64,000 bases of DNA from Cetobacterium sp. NK01. GTDB lineage: Bacteria > Fusobacteriota > Fusobacteriia > Fusobacteriales > Fusobacteriaceae. The stretch covers positions 558,001-622,000 of the forward strand of contig NZ_JANIBO010000001.1 in the NCBI RefSeq assembly GCF_024506395.1. Reading direction: 5' to 3'. Every line of letters starts with the position of its first letter. Position 1 is the first letter of the stretch. Positions 36,699 through 46,509 of this stretch are shown in pieces. The notes beneath the pieces were generated by a model. It made no database searches. It was not told the DNA's origin and saw nothing but the letters and a program-made list of their open reading frames with translations. The position numbers and the translations under genes were made by a program.

Positions 36699-37895
36699 TT
36701 ATATGTTATCAAAGAATTCTTTAGAATTTTTTTCAAGTTTAAATCCTGCTATTTTATTTACAATAATAGCTATTGCTCCATCTCCAGTTACATTACAAGC
36801 AGTTCCAAAACTATCTTGTGCTAAGTAAAGAGCTATCATTATAGATGTTAATGTTGGTGGGAATCCAAGCATTGTTTCTATAATTCCTAACGCTGCCATA
36901 ACTGCTCCTCCTGGAACCCCTGGCGCAGCGACCATTGTAACTCCTAACATTAATATGAAACCAAACATTGTTCCAAATGTTATACTCATTCCATTTAACA
37001 TCATTATAGCCATTGCACAACTAACCAAAGTTATAGTACTTCCTGATAAATGAATTGTAGCACAAAGTGGTACCACAAACTCTGCAATTCCAGTATTAAC
37101 TCCGTTTTCTTTAGTTTGATTTAATGTTACTGGTATTGTTGCTGCTGATGATTGTGTTCCTATAGCAGTAAAGTACGCTGGTAACATTGTTTTTAGTAAT
37201 CTAATAGGATTTGCTCCAGCCATTCCTCCAGCTATAAAATAAAGTATTAAAAGTATTGTTATATGTAATAAAATAATTACAGCAAATACTTTAGAGAATA
37301 CTGTTAATATTGTAGCCACTTGTCCAGCGTAAGTCATATTTGCAAAGATTCCAGCTATATGTAATGGTAAGAATGGAATAATTATATTTCTAATAATTCC
37401 CTCTACTACTTTTTGGAACTCATTCATTACATCTTTTATTGCGTGTCCTTTTACTATTGCAATTCCAATTCCTAAAATAAAAGCCATAAGTAATGCCGTC
37501 ATTACATCCATTATAGGTGGCATATTTATCGTTAAATATCCCGATAATAAAGCATGCTCAGGATTATCTGCTGTTTCTAACATAGAACCTGTTTTTAAAA
37601 TCATTTTAAATACTGCTGTATTTACAAAATATGTAAATGATCCTGCTAAAACAGTTGAGATATAAGCTATAGCTGTTGTCACTCCTAGTAATTTTCCTGC
37701 TCCAGTTCCTAAATCACCAATTCCAGGTGCAACAAATCCTATTATAATAAGTGGTATTGAAAACTTTAAAAAATTTCCGAAAATACCATTAAATGTTGCT
37801 AATAATCTTATAGGTACCTCCATTCCTAGCATTCCAACTCCTATACCAATTATAATCGCTAAAATCAGTTTTGGTAAAAGACCTATTTTTTTCAT
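36699..37895 (-). CDS. Dicarboxylate/amino acid:cation symporter (DAACS family)
   Basis: A polytopic membrane protein of 398 aa. The serine-rich re-entrant loop reads GTQSSAATIPVTLN, where the family has TxSSxATLP, and HP2/TM8 contains GDGAIAIIVNKIAG at the C-terminus. The family imports glutamate, aspartate, serine/threonine or C4-dicarboxylates with Na+ or H+. The overall sequence is closest in style to SstT/GltP but the substrate cannot be assigned. It is transcribed alone: divergent from hflX, and a terminator follows. Confidence 0.85.
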   Translation of the reverse strand: MKKIGLLPKLILAIIIGIGVGMLGMEVPIRLLATFNGIFGNFLKFSIPLIIIGFVAPGIGDLGTGAGKLLGVTTAIAYISTVLAGSFTYFVNTAVFKMILKTGSMLETADNPEHALLSGYLTINMPPIMDVMTALLMAFILGIGIAIVKGHAIKDVMNEFQKVVEGIIRNIIIPFLPLHIAGIFANMTYAGQVATILTVFSKVFAVIILLHITILLILYFIAGGMAGANPIRLLKTMLPAYFTAIGTQSSAATIPVTLNQTKENGVNTGIAEFVVPLCATIHLSGSTITLVSCAMAIMMLNGMSITFGTMFGFILMLGVTMVAAPGVPGGAVMAALGIIETMLGFPPTLTSIMIALYLAQDSFGTACNVTGDGAIAIIVNKIAGFKLEKNSKEFFDNI

Positions 37896-38073
37896 TTTTT
37901 CTCCTCCCAGTATTTAACTTTGTTTATAAAATAACCAATAATATATGTAATACTACATTTTTTTCGGATTTGCAAATATTTTTTATAGAAGTATCATTAA
38001 ATTTGTATTTTTTATATATATGTAGTAAAATTAATATAAAAACTTAATTATATTAAGGTCAAGGATGTGAAAT

Positions 38074-39867
38074 ATGATAAAAGGTAATGTTGAAGGAGTT
38101 AGAGATTCTATTTTAGCAGAATTGGATACTATTTATAGTATGAATGTTGAAAAAGGAAAACTTGTTAGCCCTGAAATTGTTGCACTTATAACTGATATAA
38201 CTAGAGTTATAAATCGTGAAATTAGTGTTTCAATTGATAGAAAAGGAAAAATATTAGAAGTTGCTATTGGAGATAGTAATAGTGTTGAACTGCCTATTTT
38301 GGAAATCTCTAGTAAAAAATTAAGTGGAGTTAAAGTTATTCATACTCATCCCAATGGATACTCTAAACTTTCTATGATTGATATTTCAGCTTTATTAAAA
38401 TTAAAATTGGATGCTATATTAGCTATTGGAGTAGGAGAAACTGAAATAACAGGTGTTAATATAGGTTACTGCAAGATAGAAAATCAAGAGCTAACTTATG
38501 AAGAAATCGAAAATTTATCTTTAGATAAAGTTATGTCTACAGATTATTTAGATAAAGTTTTAGAAATTGAGGCTGAACTTAGAAAAAGTGATGTTATTGA
38601 AGATGATAGTGAATATGCTATAGTTGTTGGTGTGGATTCTGAAGAAAGTTTAGATGAATTAGAAGAGTTAGCAAGAGCTTGTGATGTTAATGTAGCTGGA
38701 AGAATTTTTCAAAAGATCAAAAGAATTGATAATATCTTCTATATTGGTAGTGGAAAAGTTAGAGAGTTAGCTTTATTAAGACAGATTAAAAATGCTAACT
38801 TAATAATTTTTGATGAAGAGTTAAGTGGAGTTCAGATTAAAAACTTAGAAGCTGTTACGGGATGTAAAGTTATTGATAGAACAATACTTATTCTTGAAAT
38901 TTTCGCTAGAAGAGCTAGAACTAGGGAAGCTAAAATACAAGTTGAATTAGCACAACTTAAGTATAGAAGTCAAAGACTTATTGGTTTAGGTAGTATCATG
39001 TCTAGGACTGGTGGAGGAATTGGAACTAAGGGACCTGGAGAAAAAAAGTTAGAGATAGATAGAAGAAGAATTAAAGATGAAATCTTTGCTCTTAGACAAG
39101 AATTAGAAAAAATAAAAAAAATTAGAGCTCTTCAAAGAACTAAAAGAGAAAGTTCTGGTATTCCTAGAGTTTCTTTAGTTGGATATACTAACGTAGGGAA
39201 ATCAACACTTAGAAATCTTCTTGTGGAAATGTATCCAAGTGATAATACTGTTAAAAAAGAAGCTGTTTTTGCAGAAAATATGCTTTTTGCAACTTTAGAT
39301 GCTACTACTAGAACTATGGTTCTTCCAGATAAAAGAGTTACTGCTCTAACTGATACTGTTGGATTTGTTAGAAAACTTCCTCATGATTTAATTGAAGCTT
39401 TTAAATCCACATTAGAAGAAGTTATTTTTTCTGATTTACTTGTTCATTTAGTTGATGCTTCAAGCGATACTGTTGTTCAACAGATTAAATCTGTTGAAAA
39501 TGTTTTAACAGAATTAGGTGCAATAGACAAACCTACTATACTTGCTTTAAATAAATGTGATGTAGCTACTGAGGAGCAAATTGAAAAATTAAAAGAATTA
39601 TATAGTCATATGGATATTGTTGAAATCAGTGCTAAAAATGAGATTAATATCGATGTATTAATGGAAAAAATAACTGATTCCCTTCCAAGAACAATGAAAA
39701 AAATAGAACTTTTAATTCCTTATTCAGAAAGTTCAATCAATGCATATTTGCATAGAAATGCTATTATTGAAAATGAGTCATATGAAGCTGACGGAACTTT
39801 AGTCATTGCAACTGTTAGTGATGAAGTATTCAATAAATGTTCTAAATTTATAATAAAAGAAATTTAA
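38074..39867 (+). CDS. hflX: GTPase HflX with a JAMM/RadC-like N-terminal extension
   Basis: A ribosome-associated GTPase that splits stalled or heat-damaged ribosomes. The HflX core starts near residue 190 (substrate-side GSGKVRELA, RAR-rich helix, GGGIGTKGPGEKKLE), and the G domain has P-loop GYTNVGKST (about 370-378), DTVGFVRKLPH and NKCD. At 597 aa it is about 170-200 residues longer than E. coli HflX. The extra N-terminus contains an exact HxHx7SxxD motif (H90, H92, S100, D103; HTHPNGYSKLSMID) downstream of E49, the metal-site layout of JAMM/MPN+ and RadC-type domains. This domain call is my inference. Confidence 0.93.
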   Translation: MIKGNVEGVRDSILAELDTIYSMNVEKGKLVSPEIVALITDITRVINREISVSIDRKGKILEVAIGDSNSVELPILEISSKKLSGVKVIHTHPNGYSKLSMIDISALLKLKLDAILAIGVGETEITGVNIGYCKIENQELTYEEIENLSLDKVMSTDYLDKVLEIEAELRKSDVIEDDSEYAIVVGVDSEESLDELEELARACDVNVAGRIFQKIKRIDNIFYIGSGKVRELALLRQIKNANLIIFDEELSGVQIKNLEAVTGCKVIDRTILILEIFARRARTREAKIQVELAQLKYRSQRLIGLGSIMSRTGGGIGTKGPGEKKLEIDRRRIKDEIFALRQELEKIKKIRALQRTKRESSGIPRVSLVGYTNVGKSTLRNLLVEMYPSDNTVKKEAVFAENMLFATLDATTRTMVLPDKRVTALTDTVGFVRKLPHDLIEAFKSTLEEVIFSDLLVHLVDASSDTVVQQIKSVENVLTELGAIDKPTILALNKCDVATEEQIEKLKELYSHMDIVEISAKNEINIDVLMEKITDSLPRTMKKIELLIPYSESSINAYLHRNAIIENESYEADGTLVIATVSDEVFNKCSKFIIKEI

Positions 39868-39880
39868 TTATTTTTTATTA

Positions 39881-39917
39881 AAAAGAAGTCAAAATTTTTG
39901 ACTTCTTTTATTTTTTT
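39881..39917 (+). terminator. Intrinsic terminator after hflX
   Basis: AAAAGAAGTCAAAA (39881-39894) pairs with the TTTTGACTTCTTTT arm ending at 39909, then a T-rich tail. Confidence 0.82.
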
Positions 39918-39935
39918 ATTTTTTTAAAATTTGCA

Positions 39936-39964
39936 TTGACATTTTTTTTATATTATGATACTAT
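39936..39964 (+). promoter_or_regulatory. Promoter of the tRNA cluster
   Basis: Perfect -35 TTGACA (39936-39941), 17-base spacer, -10 TACTAT (39959-39964), ending 12 bases before the first tRNA. Alternative -10 hexamers overlap it, but only this one has a 17-base spacing. Confidence 0.75.
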
Positions 39965-39976
39965 GTTTTTGTGATT

Positions 39977-40052
39977 GCGGGAGTAGCTCAGTTGGTAGAG
40001 CGTCAGCCTTCCAAGCTGAATGTCGCGAGTTCGACCCTCGTCTCCCGCTCCA
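39977..40052 (+). tRNA. tRNA-Gly(TCC)
   Basis: 76 bases with CCA encoded. The acceptor stem GCGGGAG/CTCCCGC is perfect; D arm AGCTCAGTTGGTAGAGC; anticodon loop CTTCCAA gives anticodon TCC (reads GGA/GGG); T arm GCGAGTTCGACCCTCGT. First of four tandem tRNA genes. Confidence 0.97.
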
Positions 40053-40073
40053 TTTTAATATTTTGGTACACTT

Positions 40074-40148
40074 GCCCCGTTCGTTCAGTGGTAAGGACAA
40101 TAGATTTTCACTCTATAAACAGGGGTTCGATTCCCCTACGGGGTACCA
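40074..40148 (+). tRNA. tRNA-Glu(TTC)
   Basis: 75 bases with CCA encoded. Acceptor stem GCCCCGT/ACGGGGT closes with a G-U pair; anticodon stem ATAGA/TCTAT encloses loop TTTTCAC, anticodon TTC; T arm AGGGGTTCGATTCCCCT. Confidence 0.96.
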
Positions 40149-40150
40149 TT

Positions 40151-40226
40151 GGGGATATAGCTCAGTTGGGAGAGCGACGCACTTGCACTGCGTAGGTCAG
40201 CGGTTCGACTCCGCTTATCTCCACCA
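40151..40226 (+). tRNA. tRNA-Ala(TGC)
   Basis: 76 bases with CCA encoded. Acceptor GGGGATA/TATCTCC (one G-U); anticodon stem ACGCA/TGCGT with loop CTTGCAC, anticodon TGC. It starts only two bases after the tRNA-Glu end. Confidence 0.97.
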
Positions 40227-40229
40227 TTT

Positions 40230-40306
40230 GCCTAGATAGCTCAGTTGGCTAGAGCACTCGGTTCATACCCGAGCGGTCGAAGGTTCGAATCCTTTTCTAG
40301 GCACCA
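40230..40306 (+). tRNA. tRNA-Met(CAT), elongator-type (or tRNA-Ile2)
   Basis: 77 bases with CCA encoded. Acceptor stem GCCTAGA/TCTAGGC is fully paired including 1-72, which argues against an initiator tRNA. Anticodon stem CTCGG/CCGAG with loop TTCATAC, anticodon CAT. Elongator Met is most likely, but a lysidine-modified tRNA-Ile2 shares this anticodon and cannot be excluded by eye. Confidence 0.93.
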
Positions 40307-40317
40307 TTTGAAATTTT

Positions 40318-40342
40318 ACACTCTTAATAAGAGTGTTTTTTT
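40318..40342 (+). terminator. Terminator of the tRNA cluster
   Basis: ACACTCTT (40318-40325) pairs with AAGAGTGT (40329-40336), followed by a T-run. Confidence 0.85.
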
Positions 40343-40365
40343 ATTTTTACTATATAGTTGATATA

Positions 40366-40396
40366 ATAAAAAAAGCTGCTTTAAGCAGCTTTTTTT
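40366..40396 (-). terminator. Terminator after the P-type ATPase gene
   Basis: AGCTGC/GCAGCT stem (40374-40390) with a central TTTAA, flanked by A-run and T-run, so it can act on both strands. On the minus strand it begins at the ATPase stop codon. Confidence 0.85.
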
Positions 40397-43001
40397 ATCT
40401 ATCATATTTTATATACTTCAACATTTGAATTATCAGTGTTGGAATAAATGCCAATAATGTAATTTCTCCAAAATTAGTCATACTCAAATCTGATACCGCA
40501 AACATTTCATGGAATGAAGGAACTAATAAAACCACATATAATAAAGCTGTTCCTAATAAAAATGCATATATACTAAACATATTTTTTGTTATTCCTAACT
40601 TTATTATAGAACCATTTCCTCTACAATTAAACCCGTGAAATAATCTTCCTAAACATAGAGTTGAAAACGCCATAGTACTTCCTAATCCGGCATCACCTTT
40701 TGAATATCCTAGATAAAACGCAACCATTGTTACGATTGCAATTAACATACCCTCCATTAAAATTCTTCCAGATAATTTTTTATCTAATAACGGGGCATTA
40801 GCCTCTCTTGGTTTTTCATCTAAAACATCACCATGTGAAGGTTCCATTCCTATTGCAATGGCAGGTAAACTATCTGTTAGTAAGTTTATAAATAAAAGAT
40901 GTACAGGTGCAAATATTACAGGTAATCCCATTAAGGAAGCATAAAATACGGCTAAGATTCCAGCTGTATTTCCTGATAATAAAAATCTTATTGAATTCTT
41001 TATATTAGCATATAAATTTCTTCCTGTTACAACTGATTTTATTATTGTAGAAAAATTGTCATCAGTTAATATCATAGATGCTGCATCCTTTGAAACTTCT
41101 GTCCCTGTTATTCCCATAGCTATTCCTACATCTGCTTTTTTTAGAGCCGGTGCATCATTTACTCCATCCCCTGTCATAGCACAAATTTTCCCTAACTTTT
41201 GCCATGCTGAAACAATTCTAATCTTATGTTCTGGTGAAACTCTTGCATAAACCGATATTCTTTCCACATGTTTTATAAGCTCATCATCACTCATTTTTTC
41301 GATTTCAACACCATTTAAAGTCTCATCACCATCTTTATATATCCCTATCTCTTTGGCAATAGCCTTAGCTGTAACTTTATAATCTCCTGTTATCATAACT
41401 GGTTTTATTCCAGCTCTTATACAATTTTTTACAGCTTCTTTAGACTCTTCTCTCGGTGGATCAATCATACTAATTAAACCTATGAAAATAAAACTGTTTT
41501 CATCGTCAAATTCTAAATCTCTCACATTCTCCATTTCTTTCATAGCAAAAGCTAAAACTCTCAATCCATGCTCTGCAAAATTTATATTTGCTTTTTTTAT
41601 ATTTTCTATATCAGACTCTAATATTTTTTCAATACTTCCACCTTCTCTTAAAATATATTTTGCTTTTTCTATAATAACATCTGGCGCTCCTTTAGTTATT
41701 AAATAATTTTTCCCTTCAATTTCATTTAGAGTACTCATCATTTTTCTATCTGAATCAAATGGCAACTCCTTTAATCTAGGATACTTATTTCTAATTTCAA
41801 CTTCAGCTAAATTATATTTATGCCCTATATTTACTAAAGCTACTTCTGTTGGATCTCCAATCTCTTGACCGTTATTGTTTACTGCATCGCTACATAAAAT
41901 AGCACTTCTTAAAAGTCCCATCTCTATTTTTGAATTTAAATCAATTTTTTCAGATTCTACTACTTTCCCATCTACATAAAGATTCTGAACTGTCATTTTA
42001 TTTTGAGTCAATGTTCCAGTTTTATCAGAACAAATTACTGAAACACATCCCAGTGATTCTACTGAATGAAGCTTTTTTATAATAGCATTCTCTTTGGCCA
42101 TCTTCTGTGTTCCAATAGCTAAAACTATTGTAACTATTGATCCTAACGCTTCTGGAATCGCTGCTACTGCTAAAGCTACTGCAAACATTAACGATTCTAA
42201 TATATTTATTCCTCTAGCTACACTCATAAAAAATACAACAACACATAAAATTATTATAGCTATTGATAATTTTTTTCCAAATTTCTCCAACGATTTTTGT
42301 AGTGGTGTCATAGCATCTTCAGTCGCATCTAATAATGAAGCAATTTTTCCTAATTCTGTTTTCATTCCAATTGTTGTCACTAAGACTTTTGCTCTTCCAT
42401 ATGTTACTAAACTTCCTGAGAAAACCATATTTTTTTGATCTCCCACTGTTAAATCATATATATCTATAGTTTGAGAAATTTTTTCTACACTTTCTGATTC
42501 CCCTGTTAAAGAACTTTCATTCACCATTAAAGAATGTGTCTCTAAAACTCTCCCGTCACTTGGAACAACATCTCCTGCTTCTATTAAAATAATATCTCCA
42601 GGAAGTAATTCAGATGAGTTTATCTCTTGTTTTTGACCATCTCTTATTACTTTAGCCTTAGGAGAAGACATTTTCTTTAAGCTTTCCAACGATTTTTCTG
42701 CTTTTAAATGTTGAACAGTACCTAAAATTGAATTCATTATAATTACTGCTAAAATTACTATTGTACTTTCTTTATTTCCAGAAACAAATGAAATTGCTGC
42801 TGCAACTAATAAAATTATTACTAAAAAATCCTTAAATTGCTCTAAAAAAATCGCTATTGCAGTTTTCTTTTCTTTACTGTTTAGTACATTTTCTCCATAC
42901 TCCTCCTTTAATTTTTCTAAATTTTCTTTTTTCAATCCTAATTCAGAAGTGTCAAAATACCCTAACAACTCCTCTTTACTTTTCGAATAAAAATCCTTCA
43001 T
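40395..43001 (-). CDS. P2-type cation-transporting ATPase, probable Mn2+ exporter (or Ca2+)
   Basis: An 868-aa P-type ATPase. The actuator loop SLTGES, the phosphorylation motif DKTGTLT and the hinge GDGVNDAPALKKADVGIAMG are intact, with 10 predicted membrane helices. The ion-binding helix 4 reads IPEALGSIVT, not the PEGLPA of SERCA-like pumps. An immediately upstream yybP-ykoY riboswitch (43107-43198), which binds Mn2+, argues strongly for manganese efflux like that described for Lactococcus YoaB. Calcium transport, the default annotation, remains possible. Transcription starts just after carB. Confidence 0.9.
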   Translation of the reverse strand: MKDFYSKSKEELLGYFDTSELGLKKENLEKLKEEYGENVLNSKEKKTAIAIFLEQFKDFLVIILLVAAAISFVSGNKESTIVILAVIIMNSILGTVQHLKAEKSLESLKKMSSPKAKVIRDGQKQEINSSELLPGDIILIEAGDVVPSDGRVLETHSLMVNESSLTGESESVEKISQTIDIYDLTVGDQKNMVFSGSLVTYGRAKVLVTTIGMKTELGKIASLLDATEDAMTPLQKSLEKFGKKLSIAIIILCVVVFFMSVARGINILESLMFAVALAVAAIPEALGSIVTIVLAIGTQKMAKENAIIKKLHSVESLGCVSVICSDKTGTLTQNKMTVQNLYVDGKVVESEKIDLNSKIEMGLLRSAILCSDAVNNNGQEIGDPTEVALVNIGHKYNLAEVEIRNKYPRLKELPFDSDRKMMSTLNEIEGKNYLITKGAPDVIIEKAKYILREGGSIEKILESDIENIKKANINFAEHGLRVLAFAMKEMENVRDLEFDDENSFIFIGLISMIDPPREESKEAVKNCIRAGIKPVMITGDYKVTAKAIAKEIGIYKDGDETLNGVEIEKMSDDELIKHVERISVYARVSPEHKIRIVSAWQKLGKICAMTGDGVNDAPALKKADVGIAMGITGTEVSKDAASMILTDDNFSTIIKSVVTGRNLYANIKNSIRFLLSGNTAGILAVFYASLMGLPVIFAPVHLLFINLLTDSLPAIAIGMEPSHGDVLDEKPREANAPLLDKKLSGRILMEGMLIAIVTMVAFYLGYSKGDAGLGSTMAFSTLCLGRLFHGFNCRGNGSIIKLGITKNMFSIYAFLLGTALLYVVLLVPSFHEMFAVSDLSMTNFGEITLLAFIPTLIIQMLKYIKYDR

Positions 43002-43073
43002 AGATTTCCCTCCATATAATTTTATATTTTTAATTATTTACCGACTTAATAGATATTTTCATTTTTCAAAAAT

Positions 43074-43118
43074 AAAAAAAGACTTTCAGTGTAGGTTAAA
43101 ACCTACACTAAAAGTCTT
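43074..43118 (-). terminator. Riboswitch-controlled terminator upstream of the P-type ATPase
   Basis: On the minus strand a stem of 19 bp (5' arm 43100-43118, 3' arm 43079-43097, one U-G pair) with a tiny loop is followed by a T-run at 43074-43080. Its 5' arm shares the bases CUUUUAGU with the aptamer P1 helix, so the two structures exclude each other. Confidence 0.88.
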
Positions 43119-43198
43119 GTCACCTTTTTTAGGCGTATAGTACCAGATTTTTTCAAATCGAGATGTTGACACTATACTTTTGACTACTCCCTTTGAGT
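43107..43198 (-). ncRNA. yybP-ykoY (manganese-sensing) riboswitch aptamer
   Basis: Read on the minus strand, the conserved 5' block CAAAGGGAGUAG and the 3' block GACAAGACUUUU of the yybP-ykoY family are present. Between them are helix GUAUAGU/ACUAUAC, the internal GUCAACA and UCUGGU elements and a small hairpin near 43130. P1 forms from ACUCAAAG (43191-43198) and CUUUUAGU (43107-43114). Mn2+ binding would stabilise P1, block the terminator at 43074-43118 and turn on the ATPase. I recognised the family from memory of its consensus; a covariance search was not run. Confidence 0.9.
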
Positions 43199-43227
43199 AT
43201 ATCTTTATTTTTAATATAACTTAATGA

Positions 43228-43256
43228 AGTTTATACTTTTTTTTTATATTTGTCAA
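43228..43256 (-). promoter_or_regulatory. Promoter of the riboswitch-ATPase transcript
   Basis: On the minus strand a perfect -35 TTGACA (43251-43256), 17-base spacer, weak -10 TAAACT (43228-43233). It starts 6 bases after the carB stop codon, and I see no terminator for carB, so read-through from car would also meet the riboswitch terminator. Confidence 0.65.
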
Positions 43257-43262
43257 CTTTTT

Positions 43263-46200
43263 TTATATTTGTGCTATATCAAATACATCTAAGTCCATCT
43301 TATCAACGTTTAACTCTTGAACTTTTATTATTGCATTTAAAGTATCTATCGAAGTTAATACCTCTACCCCATATTCAATAGCTGTTCTTCTTATTTTAAA
43401 TCCATCTCTTTGAGCATCATTTGCCTTAGTTGGAGTATTTATTAATAAATCCACTTCTCTATTTTTTAATAAATCTAAAATATTTGGTGATTCTTCATTG
43501 ATTTTTCTTACTGCTGTTGCTTCAATTCCTTTTTCTGCTAAATACTTTTGAGTTCCCTCTGTTGCAAACAGTTGACAACCTAAGCTTTTAAGTGATTTTG
43601 CAACTGGTAAAAATTCATCTTTGTCCTTATCTCTTATTGTTAAAAGAACTTTTCTATTTCTTACATTTTGAACTCTTCCACCACCTAAAAGACCTTTAAA
43701 TATAGCTTCATCTGCTGTATGTCCAACTCCTAAAACTTCTCCTGTAGATTTCATCTCAGGTCCTAATGAAACTTCAACTCCTGATAATTTCTCTGTTGAG
43801 AATACCGGAACTTTAACTGCAACTACAGATGGCTTTTTATAAATACCAGTTCCAAACCCTAAGTTTTGAAGTTTTTCTCCCATTATTACTTTTGTTGCTA
43901 TATCAATTACTGGAACTCCAGATATTTTTGCTATATAAGGTACTGTTCTTGATGATCTAGGGTTTACCTCAATTACATATAATTCATTTTCGTATGCTAT
44001 AAACTGGATATTCATCATACCTTTTATTTTTAATTCTTTTGCAATTTTTCTTGTAATCTCTTCAATTTTCTTTTCTGTCCCCTCATATAAATTTTGTGGA
44101 GGATATATTGTTATTGAATCTCCCGAATGTATTCCAGCTCTTTCTAAATGCTCCATAACTCCTGGTATTAAAATATCTTCACCGTCACATATTGCATCTA
44201 CTTCTACTTCAATTCCATTTAAATATTTATCTATTAAAACTGGATTTTCAGGATCTCTTTCAAATGAAGCTTTTAGATAATTTACAAGATTGTATTCATC
44301 GTGACAAATCTCCATTCCTTGTCCACCTAGAACATATGAAGGTCTTACTAAAACTGGATACTGTACTTCTGCTGCTATTTTCTTTCCAAGCTCAACGTCC
44401 CATACAGCTTTACCTTTTGGTCTTTTTATATCTAATTTTTCCATTATATCTTCAAACTTTTCTCTATCTTCTGCAGCATCAACCATCTCTGCTGAAGTTC
44501 CAAGTATTGTAACCCCTCTATCTCTCAAGTCATTAGCTAATTTTATTGCTGTTTGACCTCCAAATTGAATGATTACTCCTGCCGGTTTTTCCTTATCAAT
44601 GATATTCATAACATCCTCTGTTACTAATGGTTCAAAGTAAAGTCTATCTGCAGTTGAGAAGTCTGTAGATACTGTTTCTGGATTGTTATTTATAATAATA
44701 CTCTCTATTCCCATATTTCTTAAAGTTTTTATTGAGTGAACTGTACAGTAATCAAACTCTATTCCTTGCCCTATTCTTATTGGACCAGATCCTATTACTA
44801 TAACTTTCTTTTTATCTGTTACATCAACTTCATCAAATTGATCGTATGTTGAATAAAAGTATGATGAATCTGCGGCAAATTCTCCTGCACATGTATCAAC
44901 CATTTTATAAACTGGTTTAATTCCATAATCTCTTCTTTTTCTAGCAATATCTTGTTCTGTTACATTTAGCAACTGAGCTATTCCTTTATCTGAGAATCCT
45001 TTTTTCTTAGCATTTTTTAAGAATTTTTCATCTAAATCTTTAAGCTCCATCTTTTTCATTAACTCTTCTTGCTTTACAAGCCACTCTAATTTTTCCATAA
45101 AGAACTTATCTATTCCAGTTAATTTCTGTAACTTTTCCTTTACATATCCTCTTCTTAACATCTCAGCAACAACGAAAATTCTTTCATCATCTGGTCTTAC
45201 AACTATCTCTTTTAGTTCTTCCATAGTCATTTTCTCTACCACAGGATGCTCTAAATTATATCTTCCAATCTCTAATGATCTTAGTCCTTTTAAAAATGCA
45301 GCTTCAAAGTTATTTCCAATAGCCATAACCTCTCCAGTTGCCATCATTTTCGTACCTAGTCTTTTATTAGCTTTCTTAAATTTATCAAATGGCCACTTTG
45401 GAATTTTTACTACTATATAATCCAATGCTGGTTCAAAACATGCAAAAGTTTTTCCAGTTACTTCATTTACAACTTCATCTAATGTATATCCTAAAGATAA
45501 TCTTGTTGCAACTCTTGCTATAGGATATCCTGTAGCTTTTGAAGCTAACGCAGATGATCTAGAAACTCTTGGATTTATTTCAATAATTGCATATTCAAAT
45601 GATTTCGGATGAAGAGCGAACTGAACGTTACAACCTCCAACTACACCTATTTCATTTATTATTTTCAATGCTGATGTTCTTAGCATTTGATACTCTCTAT
45701 CTGAAAGTGTTTGAGATGGTGCAACAACTATAGAGTCTCCTGTATGGATACCAACTGGATCTATATTCTCCATATTACAAACAGTTATACAGTTTCCATC
45801 TTTATCCCTGATTACTTCGTATTCAACCTCTTTCCATCCTAAGATTGATTTTTCAATTAGTACTTGTCCAACTCTTGATAGCTTTAATCCTTTTAATAAA
45901 ATGTCTTCTAATTCTTGAGGGTTATCAGCAATTCCCCCTCCTGTTCCCCCTAGAGTATACGCTGGTCTTACAACAACTGGATATCCAATCTCTCTTGCAA
46001 CTTTAAACCCGTCTTCTAAAGTTTCAACTATTTTACTCTCTATTGTAGGCTCTCCAATTTTATCCATAGCCTCTCTAAATAGTTCTCTATCTTCTCCTCT
46101 TTTTATAGATTCAATAGATGTTCCTATTACTCTTACATTATACTTTTCAAGTATTCCTTTATCATTTAATTCAACTGCCATGTTTAGAGCTGTTTGTCCA

Positions 46201-46469
46201 CCCATTCCAGCTAAAATAGAATCTGGTCTTTCTTTTGCAATTACTTTTTCCACAAATTCTGCTGTAATTGGCTCTATATATATTTTGTCTGCAACTGCCT
46301 TATCTGTCATTATTGTTGCTGGATTAGAGTTTATTAATACAACTTCTATCCCCTCTTTTTTTAATGTTTCACATGCTTGAGTTCCTGAATAATCAAACTC
46401 TGCTGCTTGTCCTATTATAATTGGTCCCGATCCTATTACCAGTGTCTTTTTTATCGATTTATCTAACAT
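43263..46469 (-). CDS. carB: Carbamoyl-phosphate synthase, large subunit
   Basis: 1068 aa with the classic internal duplication. Two ATP-grasp halves start at [20 protein letters not shown] and [20 protein letters not shown], each followed by a [18 protein letters not shown] / [18 protein letters not shown] segment. The last 140 residues are the MGS-like allosteric domain, where UMP and IMP act in other bacteria. It makes carbamoyl phosphate for arginine and pyrimidines. It follows carA with a 40-base gap, with AGGAGGCG before the ATG. Confidence 0.97.
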   Translation of the reverse strand: MLDKSIKKTLVIGSGPIIIGQAAEFDYSGTQACETLKKEGIEVVLINSNPATIMTDKAVADKIYIEPITAEFVEKVIAKERPDSILAGMGGQTALNMAVELNDKGILEKYNVRVIGTSIESIKRGEDRELFREAMDKIGEPTIESKIVETLEDGFKVAREIGYPVVVRPAYTLGGTGGGIADNPQELEDILLKGLKLSRVGQVLIEKSILGWKEVEYEVIRDKDGNCITVCNMENIDPVGIHTGDSIVVAPSQTLSDREYQMLRTSALKIINEIGVVGGCNVQFALHPKSFEYAIIEINPRVSRSSALASKATGYPIARVATRLSLGYTLDEVVNEVTGKTFACFEPALDYIVVKIPKWPFDKFKKANKRLGTKMMATGEVMAIGNNFEAAFLKGLRSLEIGRYNLEHPVVEKMTMEELKEIVVRPDDERIFVVAEMLRRGYVKEKLQKLTGIDKFFMEKLEWLVKQEELMKKMELKDLDEKFLKNAKKKGFSDKGIAQLLNVTEQDIARKRRDYGIKPVYKMVDTCAGEFAADSSYFYSTYDQFDEVDVTDKKKVIVIGSGPIRIGQGIEFDYCTVHSIKTLRNMGIESIIINNNPETVSTDFSTADRLYFEPLVTEDVMNIIDKEKPAGVIIQFGGQTAIKLANDLRDRGVTILGTSAEMVDAAEDREKFEDIMEKLDIKRPKGKAVWDVELGKKIAAEVQYPVLVRPSYVLGGQGMEICHDEYNLVNYLKASFERDPENPVLIDKYLNGIEVEVDAICDGEDILIPGVMEHLERAGIHSGDSITIYPPQNLYEGTEKKIEEITRKIAKELKIKGMMNIQFIAYENELYVIEVNPRSSRTVPYIAKISGVPVIDIATKVIMGEKLQNLGFGTGIYKKPSVVAVKVPVFSTEKLSGVEVSLGPEMKSTGEVLGVGHTADEAIFKGLLGGGRVQNVRNRKVLLTIRDKDKDEFLPVAKSLKSLGCQLFATEGTQKYLAEKGIEATAVRKINEESPNILDLLKNREVDLLINTPTKANDAQRDGFKIRRTAIEYGVEVLTSIDTLNAIIKVQELNVDKMDLDVFDIAQI

Positions 46470-46509
46470 TATACGCCTCCTACAAACTCTACTTAAATAA
46501 CCTCAAAAA

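Noticed and set aside
39955..40239. Open reading frames of 94 and 74 aa across the tRNA region
   Set aside because: They lie over the tRNA-Gly, tRNA-Glu and tRNA-Ala genes and are by-products of the conserved tRNA sequence.
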